A stretch of 40,638 bases of DNA from Chryseobacterium sp. Leaf201 (GCF_001421435.1 NZ_LMKA01000069.1:656-41293), one strand, 5' to 3'; positions 1-9,793 are shown, counted from the stretch's first letter. Numbers and translations are program-made. The notes: a model not told the origin generated them from the letters alone.

Positions 1-105
1 CATTTTTCCTGTTCAGGTTGTCTAAACTTTTTGCCTAGTCCCCAAGTTTTGAGATTGATCCATTGTATCTCAATCGTACCGCCGCAATCTTTACAAACTG
101 ATGCT
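1..105 (-). pseudogene. possible zinc-ribbon protein fragment, cut by the window edge
   Basis: Reading leftwards on the minus strand, one frame is open from about position 110 to the window edge. It encodes a stretch with a CxxC pair followed by GG (SVCKDCGGTIEIQW) and then a basic segment, which resembles a zinc ribbon. An in-frame TGA lies just upstream of the open stretch and no ATG, GTG or TTG start follows it, so as seen the frame has no beginning. It may be a truncated remnant, a frameshifted gene, or chance. The rest of the protein lies outside the window. Confidence 0.25.
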
Positions 106-500
106 TCATTACTTCATGGCTCCGGTATTCTATTCATCAGGCATAAAATTACATTTCCTTAAAATTCAGGATTTTTTCAATGAAAAATCTGATCAGCTGC
201 TCCATATTCAATGGCTGGCACTTGACAATCATCAAAGTATTTGCGATAAGCTTCCTTTTAGAACTTCCAAAAGATTTCTTTCCCGGAAATCTTTAAATTC
301 CATGATTTTAAATTCTGAACCCAATAAGAATAAGAGGTATTAAATTATCCTGAACCGTTACAGAGCTGTAGAACCGGATGTAACCAAAACTTAATAACTC
401 CAACATGAAAGAGCAGGATACTGTAAGCTCCCAAAATGTATATTTTTATTTTTATTAATTGTTTTAATTAAAATAAATTCAGAACTTCCTGAAAAAGATT
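106..500. other. non-coding leader before the pectin enzyme operon
   Basis: I find no convincing gene here. The 80-codon plus-strand frame at 101-343 has no recognisable family features. The last 80 bases are very AT-rich and contain an imperfect palindrome around 457-475 (TTAATT, spacer, AATTAA). The promoter of the GH28 operon is expected here, but no clear TTG/TAnnTTTG pair could be fixed. Confidence 0.4.
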
Positions 501-1880
501 ATGAAATTTCAAAATATATTAACCTCCTTGCTGTCTTCTTGTATGCTTTTCTTCCTTTCATCAGCATTGAAAAGTCAGGACAATTTTCCGGATGGAACAG
601 CAATCCCGAAATGGTTCAAAGAAAACAAGCCTACAGACATCAATAAATTAGGAAAAAAATACATCCTGACAGAAAATGGAATGAAGAATGACAGTACAGT
701 TCTCCAGACCAAACAACTTCAGGCCGTTATTGATTTGGCAGCTAAAAACGGCGGCGGTGTTATCATTGTTCCGAAAGGAACATTCCTGATCAGTTCAGTT
801 TTCTTCAGACAGGGAACACATCTGCATCTTGAAAACGGGGCAAAACTGAAAGGAAGCGATGATATCAATGATTTTCCCGTAGTCACAACAAGAATGGAAG
901 GCCAGACGGTAAAATATTTTCCGGCCCTGATCAATGCAGACGGATTAAATGGATTTACGATTTCAGGAAAAGGAACGCTAGACGGAAACGGGCTCCGTTT
1001 CTGGAAATCATTCTGGAAAAGACGCGAATGGAATCCTAAATGCACCAATATGGACGAAATGAGACCCAGGATTATCTACGTCTCCAATTCGAAAAACGTT
1101 CAGGTAGAAGGAATTACCATTAAAAATTCACCGTTTTGGAGCACCCATTATTACAAAAGTGATTTTGTAAAATTATTAAACCTTACGATCTTAGCTCCGA
1201 AAGAACCCGTAAAAGCGCCAAGTACAGATGCCGTTGACATTGATGCGTGTACCAATTTCCTGATCAAAAACTGCTATATGTCGGTGAATGACGATGCCAT
1301 TGCCTTAAAAGGCGGAAAAGGTCCTAAGTCCGATAAAGATCCAAATAATGGCGAAAACAGAAACATTCTCATCGAAGACAACAGTTTTGGATTCTGCCAC
1401 AGCGTTTTGACTTGCGGTAGCGAATCCATTCATAACTATAATGTAATTCTCAGAAATTCTAAAGTGAAAGATGCATCAAGATTATTACATTTAAAAATGC
1501 GTCCGGACACGCCACAACATTACGAATATCTTACCGTTGACAACATTACCGGAAATGTAAAAACGTTCCTCTACGTAAAAGGCTGGAATCAGTTTTTTGA
1601 TTTAAAAGGCGAGGAAAGACCTGCAAAAGGATTGGCCAACAATATCACGATAAAAAATATCGACCTCAGTTGCGAAACAGCGTTTTCTATTGAAAAATCA
1701 GACTTATTTGATCTGAAGGATTTCACATTTGAAAACTTTAAAATTAAAGCTTTAAAACCTGAAATGCAGAACCTGAACAATATTCAGAATTTAAAGCAGA
1801 AAAATATCAAGGTAACCCAGGTCGCCTCTATCACACAATCTTATGATAAAAAAGACGATTCAGACATTGCCGCTAAATGA
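501..1880 (+). CDS. GH28 family glycoside hydrolase (polygalacturonase/rhamnogalacturonan galacturonidase-like)
   Basis: The 459-residue protein starts with a hydrophobic signal peptide (about 1-25) and continues as a right-handed beta-helix of the GH28 type. Such enzymes hydrolyse alpha-linked galacturonic acid in pectin by inversion. The three expected acidic residues are visible: Asp243 in STDAVD and Asp264/Asp265 in SVNDDAIA. A histidine (His300) sits at the place of the family GHG motif, but the motif reads CHS; a GSE triplet follows a few residues later, as is usual. Lys332 in HLKMR replaces the RIK signature. This is the first gene of the enzyme operon and overlaps the next by 4 bases. 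Family membership is firm. Exo-action on rhamnogalacturonan oligosaccharides rather than homogalacturonan is inferred from the rhamnose-rich neighbourhood. Confidence 0.88.
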   Translation: MKFQNILTSLLSSCMLFFLSSALKSQDNFPDGTAIPKWFKENKPTDINKLGKKYILTENGMKNDSTVLQTKQLQAVIDLAAKNGGGVIIVPKGTFLISSVFFRQGTHLHLENGAKLKGSDDINDFPVVTTRMEGQTVKYFPALINADGLNGFTISGKGTLDGNGLRFWKSFWKRREWNPKCTNMDEMRPRIIYVSNSKNVQVEGITIKNSPFWSTHYYKSDFVKLLNLTILAPKEPVKAPSTDAVDIDACTNFLIKNCYMSVNDDAIALKGGKGPKSDKDPNNGENRNILIEDNSFGFCHSVLTCGSESIHNYNVILRNSKVKDASRLLHLKMRPDTPQHYEYLTVDNITGNVKTFLYVKGWNQFFDLKGEERPAKGLANNITIKNIDLSCETAFSIEKSDLFDLKDFTFENFKIKALKPEMQNLNNIQNLKQKNIKVTQVASITQSYDKKDDSDIAAK

Positions 1881-4732
1881 GTTATCTTTCCAAAATATTT
1901 GTTCTTTTATGCTTTTGCTCCCAGTTTCTGCATGCTCAGTCTAAGGAAATCCAATTCCTGAGCGGGACAGATTCTGAGCATACCAAAGAATGGGATTTTT
2001 GGATAACCGGAGGAAGAAAATCGGGAAGCTGGAATAAAATTCAGGTTCCTTCACAATGGGAACAGCAGGGATTCGGCTCGTACAATTATGGAAGGGATTA
2101 CGTAACCTACGGCAAGAATTTTAAATTCAATGATGAAGTAGGTTTGTACAAACACAAATTTTCCGTTCCCAATTCCTGGAAAGGAAAATCAGTCAATATT
2201 GTTTTTGAAGGTTCAATGACCGATACTGAAGTGAAAATCAACGGAAAATTAGCCTGCGAAATTCATCAGGGTGCTTTTTATGAATTCAAATATGATATTT
2301 CCGATAAAATATTATTCGGAAAAGAAAATGTTCTTGAAGTCAAAGTTTCTAAAATGTCTGCTGATAAATCGGTCAACAACGCAGAACGTCTTGCAGATTA
2401 TTGGGTTTTGGGAGGAATTTTCAGACCGGTTTATCTTGAATCAGCCCCAAAAGAAAATATCTCATCCACATCAATTGACGCCAAAGCAGACGGAACTTTC
2501 CGTTCTAATGTTCATTTAAAAGGAATTCAATCGGTTAATAATTTAAAGGTCGAAATTTTTGATGCTAAAAATGATCTGGTTGCAGAATCTCAGATTCAAA
2601 TTCAAAAAGGAGATACCTTAAAACAGATTCAATTTGCCGTTAAAAATCCAAAACTCTGGACAGCAGAAACGCCCAATTTATACAAAGCAAAATTCAGTCT
2701 CAATAAAAACAGAAAAAATATTTTCCAAAGCGAAGAGAAATTCGGTTTCAGAACCATTGAAATCAGAAAAGGCGATGGAATTTACATCAACGGAACCAAG
2801 ATCAAAATGAAAGGCATCAACCGTCACGTCTGGTGGCCTGAAACCGGACGGGCTGTCAATAAAAACATCGATTTGATGGACGTTCAGCTCATCAAGGAAA
2901 TGAATATGAATGCGGTTCGATGTTCTCATTATCCACCTAATAAATCATTCCTGCAGATTTGCGATTCACTCGGTTTATATGTTTTGGATGAATTGGCGGG
3001 ATGGCAAAAAAAATACAGCACCGAAATCGGTAAAAAGCTCGTGAAAGAAATGGTGACGAGAGATGCCAATCATCCTTCTATCATTTTCTGGAGCAATGGG
3101 AACGAAGGCGGACACAATTTTGATCTGGATGCGGAATATGCGAAATATGACCTGTCAGACCGTCCCGTCATTCACGCGCATCACAAGCCCGGAAATGCGT
3201 TCAACGAAATCGACTGTAATCATTACGAAGATTATTACAGCACCAAAAAAAACCTTGAAGGCGAAAATATTTATATGCCGACCGAGTTTCTGCACGCGCA
3301 GGATGACGGCGGTGGCGGAACTTCTCTGGCCGATTATTGGGAACTTCACTGGAATTCCAAAAAAGGTGCGGGCGGTTTTCTTTGGGCGTTTGCCGATGAA
3401 GGCTTGGTGAGAACCGATTTCAACAATCAGATTGATGTGAATGCAATCAACGCTCCGGATGGAGTGGTGGGTCCGCATCGTGAAAAAGAAGGGAGTTTTT
3501 ACGCGATTAAGGAAATTTACAGTCCGGTAAAAATTGATTTGAAAACCTTGCCGGATGATTTTAACGGAACAATCCCTGTCGAAAACCGATATCATTTTAC
3601 CAATTTAAATGAATGTCAGTTTGAATGGAAACTGGTTAAATTTAAAACACCATTTTCTTCAGAATCTGGATTTGATGTAATTCAAAATGGAAAAGCGGGA
3701 TCTCCAAATATTAAACCGATAGAAAAAGGAAATATTAAATTAAATCTTCTTCAAAACTGGAAAGAAAGTGAAGGGTTAATGCTGACTGCAACCGATTCTT
3801 TCGGAAAAGAAATCTATACCTGGACCTGGAAAATTTCTTCCAATGAAAAAATAGCAATACAATTTTCTAAATCGTTAATCAAAGAATCTCCGGTTTCTGT
3901 TGCAGGAAATGACTCATTATTTATTTTAAAATCAGACGAAAAAGAATTTTCATTTGGTAAAAAAGATGGATTGTTGAAGTCTGTCATTTTAGACAAGAAA
4001 GGCAAGAAAATAACCTTCCGAAACGGACCGGTTTTCGTGAATGGAACAACAGAATTATCATCCATAAAATCTTTTGCAGAAGGACAGAATCAGGTTATTC
4101 AGGTTTTATATAAAGACAGAAAAAAAGCAGTTTGGAAACTGAGTCCGAACGGAATTTTAGAACTAAATTATGAATATTCGCTTTCCGGAGATTACGCATT
4201 TGCGGGTGTAAGTTTTGATTATCCCGAAAATTACGTCATCAGTGCAAAATGGCTTGGCAAAGGCCCGTATCACGTCTGGAAAAACAGAACCCAAGGACAA
4301 ACTTATAATGTCTGGCAAAATCTGAAGAACTCCACCCGAACAGGTTTTTCACCTTGGATTTATCCTGAATTTAAAGGCTATTTCGATGATGTTTCGTGGT
4401 TGCAATTAAATACAGCAGAAGGAAAAATCACGGTTGGAACGAAAGAAGAAAAAATGTTCGTCAGACTTTTTGACTTTTACGGAATTTACGGTGCCGAAGG
4501 CTATCCGAAACTGCCAACCGGAAATATTTCTTTCCTCGATGCGATTCCTCCGTTGGGAACTGTTTTGGCGTTTAATATTAATAATGATACTTCGACTTTA
4601 GGACCTGAAAGTGAATCGAATCATCTCAACGGAACGTTTAAAAGAACCTTGTATTTCTATTTTGGTCTGCCTGATTTGGGCGATGAAAATAAGCAGTTTA
4701 CCATGCCAAAAGAAAATATTTTAACAGATTAA
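1877..4732 (+). CDS. GH2 family glycoside hydrolase, beta-galactosidase-like
   Basis: The 951-residue protein has a signal peptide (about 1-21), an N-terminal jelly-roll sugar-binding domain (roughly 40-190), an immunoglobulin-like domain (about 195-295), a TIM barrel (about 296-560) and a long C-terminal part with beta-sandwich character. The GH2 acid/base is Glu410 in WSNGNEGG and the nucleophile is probably Glu470 in MPTEF. The NRHVWWPETGR stretch near 315 is a family signature. Overlap of start and stop (ATGA) with the upstream GH28 gene suggests translational coupling. In a rhamnogalacturonan I locus the natural job would be removing beta-galactosyl side chains from the backbone. GH2 also contains glucuronidases and other activities, so the substrate is inferred. 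Confidence 0.88.
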   Translation: MSYLSKIFVLLCFCSQFLHAQSKEIQFLSGTDSEHTKEWDFWITGGRKSGSWNKIQVPSQWEQQGFGSYNYGRDYVTYGKNFKFNDEVGLYKHKFSVPNSWKGKSVNIVFEGSMTDTEVKINGKLACEIHQGAFYEFKYDISDKILFGKENVLEVKVSKMSADKSVNNAERLADYWVLGGIFRPVYLESAPKENISSTSIDAKADGTFRSNVHLKGIQSVNNLKVEIFDAKNDLVAESQIQIQKGDTLKQIQFAVKNPKLWTAETPNLYKAKFSLNKNRKNIFQSEEKFGFRTIEIRKGDGIYINGTKIKMKGINRHVWWPETGRAVNKNIDLMDVQLIKEMNMNAVRCSHYPPNKSFLQICDSLGLYVLDELAGWQKKYSTEIGKKLVKEMVTRDANHPSIIFWSNGNEGGHNFDLDAEYAKYDLSDRPVIHAHHKPGNAFNEIDCNHYEDYYSTKKNLEGENIYMPTEFLHAQDDGGGGTSLADYWELHWNSKKGAGGFLWAFADEGLVRTDFNNQIDVNAINAPDGVVGPHREKEGSFYAIKEIYSPVKIDLKTLPDDFNGTIPVENRYHFTNLNECQFEWKLVKFKTPFSSESGFDVIQNGKAGSPNIKPIEKGNIKLNLLQNWKESEGLMLTATDSFGKEIYTWTWKISSNEKIAIQFSKSLIKESPVSVAGNDSLFILKSDEKEFSFGKKDGLLKSVILDKKGKKITFRNGPVFVNGTTELSSIKSFAEGQNQVIQVLYKDRKKAVWKLSPNGILELNYEYSLSGDYAFAGVSFDYPENYVISAKWLGKGPYHVWKNRTQGQTYNVWQNLKNSTRTGFSPWIYPEFKGYFDDVSWLQLNTAEGKITVGTKEEKMFVRLFDFYGIYGAEGYPKLPTGNISFLDAIPPLGTVLAFNINNDTSTLGPESESNHLNGTFKRTLYFYFGLPDLGDENKQFTMPKENILTD

Positions 4733-4733
4733 G

Positions 4734-6056
4734 ATGCAGAACTGGATAAAATTTTTGACGCTTTTCTTAGGTTCGCTTTTGTTCGCACAACAGACGACTT
4801 TTAAGTTTGATTTTGGCACAGAAAGAACCGAAAACGGATTTATTCCCATCACATCAACCTCAAAATTTGATAAGAAAACAGGTTACGGATTTATGGATAT
4901 TTCCGGTTTGAAATCTGTTGATAACGGTGGCAATGCTTTAACGGGAGATTTTATTACCAGTGATAAACCCTTTTATTTCTCTGTGATAATTCCTGAAGGC
5001 AATTATGATATTACATTAAATCTTGGGGATTCTAAAGGAATATCAGAAGCAACGGTTCGGGTAGAAAACCGCCGACTAATGCTGAACGATGTGAAAACAA
5101 AGCAAGGCGAAGTTCTTGAAAAAAAAATCACCGTTCATGTAAAAGACAGTATTATTAGAAATCAGGACGGAACTCAAATCGGAATTGTCAAATTAAAGCC
5201 AAGAGAAAGAAAATATTTACATTGGGATAATTTGCTGACGATTGAATTCAATGACAAAGCTCCGAAAGTTTGTTCGGTCATTATTCAACCTAACACAAAA
5301 GCTAAAACCATTTATCTGACCGGAGATTCTACCGTTGTGGATGCACAGTACGAACCCTGGGCATCGTGGGGACAGATGTTGCCGTATTTTTTTGTTCCGA
5401 ATGAAGTCGTGATTGCCAATTACGCCGAAAGCGGAGAAACATTAAAAGCGTTTGAAGACCGCCATAGAATCGATAAAATCTGGAAGAAAATAAAACCGGG
5501 AGATTATCTGTTCATCCAGTTTGGGCATAATGACCAGAAGTCAGGGAACAGCATTAAATCAGGTTACAGAAAAAGACTAAAAGAATGGATTTTAAAAGCC
5601 CGGGAACTGGGAGTGATTCCTGTTTTGGTCACTTCAATGAACCGCAGGGTCTTTGATGAAAACAATAAAATTGTCAATACGTTGGATGATTTTCCTGATG
5701 CAGTGCGGGAAATTGCAAAGGAAGAAAAAGCAGATTTAATCGATCTGAATGCGATGAGCAAAACCCTGTTTGAGGCAATGGGACCGGAAGCGGCAAAGAA
5801 AGCATTTGTCCATTATCCTGCAAACGCCTATCCCAATCAGCCGATGGCTTTGGCAGATGATACGCATTTTAATACGTATGGAGCGTACGAATTGGCACAA
5901 TGTATAGTTAAATCCATTGTCGATCAAAACTTACCTTTAAAAAAATACATTTCAAAAAACTATAAAAATTTTGATCCCAATAAACCTGATGATATCAAAA
6001 AATTCCGTTGGCCTGAAAGTATCTTTATGGAAACTTTAAAACCGGATGGAAATTGA
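4734..6056 (+). CDS. CE12 rhamnogalacturonan acetylesterase-like protein with N-terminal beta domain
   Basis: The 440-residue exported protein (signal peptide about 1-18) has two parts. Residues 20-190 look like a beta-sandwich, galactose-binding-like domain; residues 192-395 are an SGNH hydrolase of the rhamnogalacturonan acetylesterase group. Catalytic blocks are visible: Ser199 in GDST, Gly234 in AESGE, Asn266 in GHND, and the Asp/His pair in DDTHF (Asp375, His378). Such enzymes remove O-acetyl groups from galacturonate in rhamnogalacturonan I so that lyases and glycosidases can act. The start is one base after the GH2 stop. A second, single-domain CE12 enzyme is encoded at 12020-12796, so the two may differ in acetyl position or chain length. 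Confidence 0.87.
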   Translation: MQNWIKFLTLFLGSLLFAQQTTFKFDFGTERTENGFIPITSTSKFDKKTGYGFMDISGLKSVDNGGNALTGDFITSDKPFYFSVIIPEGNYDITLNLGDSKGISEATVRVENRRLMLNDVKTKQGEVLEKKITVHVKDSIIRNQDGTQIGIVKLKPRERKYLHWDNLLTIEFNDKAPKVCSVIIQPNTKAKTIYLTGDSTVVDAQYEPWASWGQMLPYFFVPNEVVIANYAESGETLKAFEDRHRIDKIWKKIKPGDYLFIQFGHNDQKSGNSIKSGYRKRLKEWILKARELGVIPVLVTSMNRRVFDENNKIVNTLDDFPDAVREIAKEEKADLIDLNAMSKTLFEAMGPEAAKKAFVHYPANAYPNQPMALADDTHFNTYGAYELAQCIVKSIVDQNLPLKKYISKNYKNFDPNKPDDIKKFRWPESIFMETLKPDGN

Positions 6057-6082
6057 AAGATCCGTTAAGCATAAAGTTTACA

Positions 6083-6165
6083 GAACCACGAAGTGGTTCA
6101 ATATAAATAGCATTGGGTGAAACCCTGTGAAATATATAAATAACATCATGTGAAACCGGTGAAAT
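6083..6165 (+). repeat. hairpin followed by two tandem 33-base units
   Basis: A 6-bp stem hairpin (GAACCA/TGGTTC, 6083-6099) is followed by two adjacent imperfect copies of a 32-33-base unit (6101-6133 and 6134-6165). Each unit starts ATATAAATA and ends GTGAAAT. I recognise this style of sequence as a dispersed intergenic repeat in flavobacteria, but no other copy was found in this window. It could also be an mRNA processing or attenuation site between the CE12 and GH106 genes. Confidence 0.5.
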
Positions 6166-6202
6166 ATGAAATCAGATATAATACGATGCAAAATTGAACA
6201 AA

Positions 6203-8980
6203 ATGAAAATTAAAAATATAGTCAGTCTCAGCCTCATCTGTTTTGCCTTCGGAAACCTTTCCGCACAAAACCCGTGGCCGCAAACCACGGAGACCGCAAA
6301 ACCCTGGACACGCTGGTGGTGGATGGGGAATGCCGTTGACGAAAAGGGATTGGATAAGCAACTGACCACACTTTCAAAATCAGGATTTGGTGGCGTAGAA
6401 ATCGTTCCAATTTATGGCGCAAAAGGTTTTGAAAAACAATACCTTAATTACCTGTCTCCGGAATGGATGAAAATGCTTCAGTTCACGACCAACAAAGCAA
6501 AAACCCTGAATATGGGTGTTGATATATCTGTCGGAACGGGCTGGCCCATCGGCGGACCACAGGTTGATGAAGCCGATGCTGCAACTAAAATAATTGTTCA
6601 GACGTACACGGTTTTATCAGGGGAAAAACTTGCAGATAAAATTGTTCTGAAAGACGAAAAACAGAAGAATTTAAAAACGATAAAACTTGATGTTGTTACC
6701 GCTTACAACGAAAAAAATGAAGCGGTCGTTTTAACTGAGAAAGTAAATGCTGATGGTTCTCTAAACTGGAAACCAAATTCAGGGAAATGGACAATCTATG
6801 CGGTTTTTGTGGGTAAGACTTTACAGAAGGTAAAACGTGCCGCGCCTGGTGGCGAAGGCTACACTTTAGACCACTTTTCACCGGATGCAACCAAAGATTA
6901 TTTAAAAACTTTTGACAAAGCTTTTGGAAATTCCAACTACGGAATCCGCTCTTTTTTCAATGACAGCTATGAAGTTTACAACGCCGATTGGACACCGGAT
7001 TTTTTAAATGAATTCAAAAAAAGGCGGGGCTACGATTTAAGTCCGTACATCAAATATCTGGTGAGCAATGAGGAAAGCGAAATTGCCGGAAGAGTAAAAT
7101 CAGATTACAGGGAAACGTTGAGCGAACTGATTTTAAACCGTTTCACCAAGGATTTTACCAACTGGGCGCATTCAAAAAGCTCAAAAAACACCAACCAGGC
7201 ACACGGTTCGCCGGGAAATCTGCTGGATTTGTACGCAGCTGTTGATATTCCGGAATCTGAAACTTTTGGAAGTTCTATTTTTCAAATTCCGGGGTTGAAA
7301 AGAGATACTGCTGACGTTCAGAAATCAGATATGCCTGATTTTAATATGTTGAAATTTGCTTCTTCTGCGGCAAATGTAACGGGCAAAAAACTAACATCCA
7401 ACGAAACTTTTACCTGGTTAACAGAACATTTTAAAACTTCCTGGTCGCAGGCGAAACCGGAAGTAGAGCAGGTGTTTTTATCTGGAATCAACCATGTTTT
7501 TTACCACGGAACAACATATACGCCGGCGGATATTCCGTTTCCGGGATGGCTGTTTTATGCTTCGGTAAATTTCGTTCCTGAAAACAGTTTGTGGCCTCAT
7601 TTGAAAGGATTAAATTCTTACATCGAAAGGACTCAATCTGTTTTGCAGAGTGGAAAATCGGATAACGAATTGTTGATGTACTGGCCGGTTTACGACCAGT
7701 GGGCGAGTCCGAAAGGGAAGGATGCGACTTTTAAAGTTCACAATGTTGAAAAGTGGTTAGTGCCCACTCCGATGTATAGAAATCTGAATACACTCAGTAA
7801 AATGGGCTATTCGCTGGATATGATTTCGGATAAAATGATTGGTGAATCGAAATCTGAAAATCAAAAAATTCAGTTTTCTAAAGAAGGTTCTGCGTATCAG
7901 GTTTTAATTATTCCTGAACTTACGTATTTGCCAGAATCGACTTTAAAAAACATTTTGGATTTAGTTCAAAACGGAGCATCCATTATTTTCCAAAATGAAC
8001 CGAAAGATATTCCCGGAAATTTTGAAGTGGAGAAAAGAAGAACGCAGTTGAAATCTTTATGGAATCAGATTCCGTTTCAAGATCAAGCCGGAAATTTGAA
8101 ATTTGCCAACTTTGGAAAAGGTAAAATTATCTTAAGTTCTGATGTTGCGAAGGCTTTGGAATATTTAAACATTGAAAGAGAAAAACTGACGGATACAGGA
8201 TTGAAATTCGTGAGAAGACAGTTTGATGGTGGGAAATATTATTACATTGTCAACCATACTTCAAAGGAAATTAATCAAGATATTCCATTGAATTTTATCG
8301 GGAAACAAGTTGCTTTGATGAATCCCAAAAATGGAGATTTTGGACTTGCTCAGACTCAAAATAATTCAGTGAGAGTTCAGTTGAAATCCGGAGAATCTTT
8401 AATGATAAAAGCTTCTGAAGACAGTGACAATTCAGTTCCAAAATGGAATTACACTGAAAAAGCCGATGCGCCTCTTGCTTTAAACCAACCCTGGCAACTG
8501 ACTTTCAAAGAAGGCGGTCCTGATCTTCCGAAGACAAGAACTTTGAAGAAATTGGAACCCTGGACTAACTTCACAGAAGATCCTTCAACACAGAGTTTTT
8601 CGGGAACGGGAGTGTATACGACCACTTTAAATTTGAAGAAAAAAAATGCAGACGATTATCTGTTGAAATTTGATAAGCTCTACGAAAGTGCAAAAGTAAT
8701 GGTCAACGGTCAGGAAGCCGGAATTGTCTGGAGTATTCCGTTTGAAATCAACATCGGAAAATACCTGAAAAAAGGAAAAAATACCATTCAGATTGAAGTT
8801 TGTAATTTAATGGCCAACAGAATCCGTTATATGGATCAAAATAAAATCCAGTGGCGGAATTACCACGAAATCAATTTCGTGAATATTGACTACAAGCCGT
8901 TTGATGCCTCTAACTGGAACGTTCAGCCTTCAGGCTTGGATGGCGAAATTCGATTAATTCCAATTCATTATTCAAAATAA
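6203..8980 (+). CDS. GH106 family alpha-L-rhamnosidase
   Basis: This is a large exported hydrolase of about 925 residues. The ATG at 6203 is preferred to an in-frame TTG at 6194 because it gives a compact signal peptide ending in LSAQ. The mature N-terminus contains the GH106 hallmark WTRWWWMGNAVDEKG, followed by a barrel with segments such as GSPGNLLDLYAAVDIPESE and the long YTPADIPFPGWLFYASVNF region. A C-terminal beta-sandwich carbohydrate-binding-like domain includes VMVNGQEAGIVW. GH106 enzymes release terminal alpha-L-rhamnose by inversion, including from rhamnogalacturonan oligosaccharides, and this would feed the rhamnose pathway encoded downstream. Length and motifs are complete. It is separated from the CE12 gene by a repeat-bearing gap and followed after 9 bases by the DUF4350-like gene. 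Confidence 0.92.
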   Translation: MKIKNIVSLSLICFAFGNLSAQNPWPQTTETAKPWTRWWWMGNAVDEKGLDKQLTTLSKSGFGGVEIVPIYGAKGFEKQYLNYLSPEWMKMLQFTTNKAKTLNMGVDISVGTGWPIGGPQVDEADAATKIIVQTYTVLSGEKLADKIVLKDEKQKNLKTIKLDVVTAYNEKNEAVVLTEKVNADGSLNWKPNSGKWTIYAVFVGKTLQKVKRAAPGGEGYTLDHFSPDATKDYLKTFDKAFGNSNYGIRSFFNDSYEVYNADWTPDFLNEFKKRRGYDLSPYIKYLVSNEESEIAGRVKSDYRETLSELILNRFTKDFTNWAHSKSSKNTNQAHGSPGNLLDLYAAVDIPESETFGSSIFQIPGLKRDTADVQKSDMPDFNMLKFASSAANVTGKKLTSNETFTWLTEHFKTSWSQAKPEVEQVFLSGINHVFYHGTTYTPADIPFPGWLFYASVNFVPENSLWPHLKGLNSYIERTQSVLQSGKSDNELLMYWPVYDQWASPKGKDATFKVHNVEKWLVPTPMYRNLNTLSKMGYSLDMISDKMIGESKSENQKIQFSKEGSAYQVLIIPELTYLPESTLKNILDLVQNGASIIFQNEPKDIPGNFEVEKRRTQLKSLWNQIPFQDQAGNLKFANFGKGKIILSSDVAKALEYLNIEREKLTDTGLKFVRRQFDGGKYYYIVNHTSKEINQDIPLNFIGKQVALMNPKNGDFGLAQTQNNSVRVQLKSGESLMIKASEDSDNSVPKWNYTEKADAPLALNQPWQLTFKEGGPDLPKTRTLKKLEPWTNFTEDPSTQSFSGTGVYTTTLNLKKKNADDYLLKFDKLYESAKVMVNGQEAGIVWSIPFEINIGKYLKKGKNTIQIEVCNLMANRIRYMDQNKIQWRNYHEINFVNIDYKPFDASNWNVQPSGLDGEIRLIPIHYSK

Positions 8981-8989
8981 AAATTAATT

Positions 8990-9793
8990 ATGACTAAAAA
9001 TATCTTAAAAATATTTGCTCTGGGAACATTGCTGACATTCAGTTTTTCCAATGCCCAGCAGAAACCGAAAGTCGTTTTAGACAACTTTTTCAACAACGAA
9101 AAAAAAGAAAATAAAGAAACCAAAGCATTGGAATCCTGGCATTACACGTGGAATGACACGACCAACGGTGGATTTTCTCTGTTGGGAGAAATCTTTCAAA
9201 AACAAGGCGCGGAAATCAGCACACTTACAACGGCTCCGACTAAAAAAGATTTGAAAAATGCCAATATTTATATCATCGTGGATGCCGATATTGACAAAGA
9301 AGCTTACGGTGGAAAGGCTAATTTAATTGACACTAAATCCATTAAAAACCTTGTAAAATGGGTTGAAAAAGGGGGCGTTCTGGTTTTAATGAGCAACGAT
9401 AAGGGAAATTCTGAGTTTGAAAATTTCAATAAACTGGCAGAAAAATTTGGAATTCATTTCAATGAAGACAGTTATAACCGTGTTCAGAAAAGAGAATTTG
9501 AGCAGGGAAAAGTGATCGTTTCATCAGGGAATGAAGTGTTTTCTGAGCAGAAATTATATATGAAAGAAGTGGCGACGATTTCCGTAAAAAATTCGGCAAA
9601 AGAATTATTGTCTGCGGAAGGCAAAAACATAGCAGCCATCGCAAAAATTGGCAAAGGGACGGTTTTCGCATTGGGAGATCCGTGGTGCTACAACGAATAT
9701 ATTGATGGCAAAAAACTTCCTGCAGATTTTACCAATGAGCAGGGAACGGAAGAATGGGTGAAGTGGTTGTTGAAGCAGGCATTCAAAAAATAA
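8990..9793 (+). CDS. DUF4350-like exported protein (glutaminase-like fold)
   Basis: The 267-residue protein has a signal peptide (about 1-22) and then a flavodoxin/class I amidotransferase-like alternation of strands and helices: NIYIIVDADI, GGVLVLMSNDKGNSEFENFN, and near the end GKGTVFALGDPWCYNEY. It resembles the DUF4350 domain, which in many Bacteroidetes pectin loci is found attached to or beside GH88/GH105 unsaturated glucuronyl hydrolases. No catalytic Cys-His-Glu triad of true glutamine amidotransferases is evident. Its role is unknown: it could be an accessory or binding subunit for the GH105 enzyme, or a small hydrolase. It follows GH106 by 9 bases, so it is probably co-transcribed. 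Confidence 0.65.
   Translation: MTKNILKIFALGTLLTFSFSNAQQKPKVVLDNFFNNEKKENKETKALESWHYTWNDTTNGGFSLLGEIFQKQGAEISTLTTAPTKKDLKNANIYIIVDADIDKEAYGGKANLIDTKSIKNLVKWVEKGGVLVLMSNDKGNSEFENFNKLAEKFGIHFNEDSYNRVQKREFEQGKVIVSSGNEVFSEQKLYMKEVATISVKNSAKELLSAEGKNIAAIAKIGKGTVFALGDPWCYNEYIDGKKLPADFTNEQGTEEWVKWLLKQAFKK

Noticed and set aside
101..343. 80-codon plus-strand open frame before the first GH28 gene
   Set aside because: No family features, unconvincing composition, and it overlaps the zinc-ribbon-like minus-strand frame; treated as chance.
3155..3595. 146-codon minus-strand frame inside the GH2 gene
   Set aside because: Shadow of a well-supported GH2 catalytic domain in the other strand; no protein family recognised.
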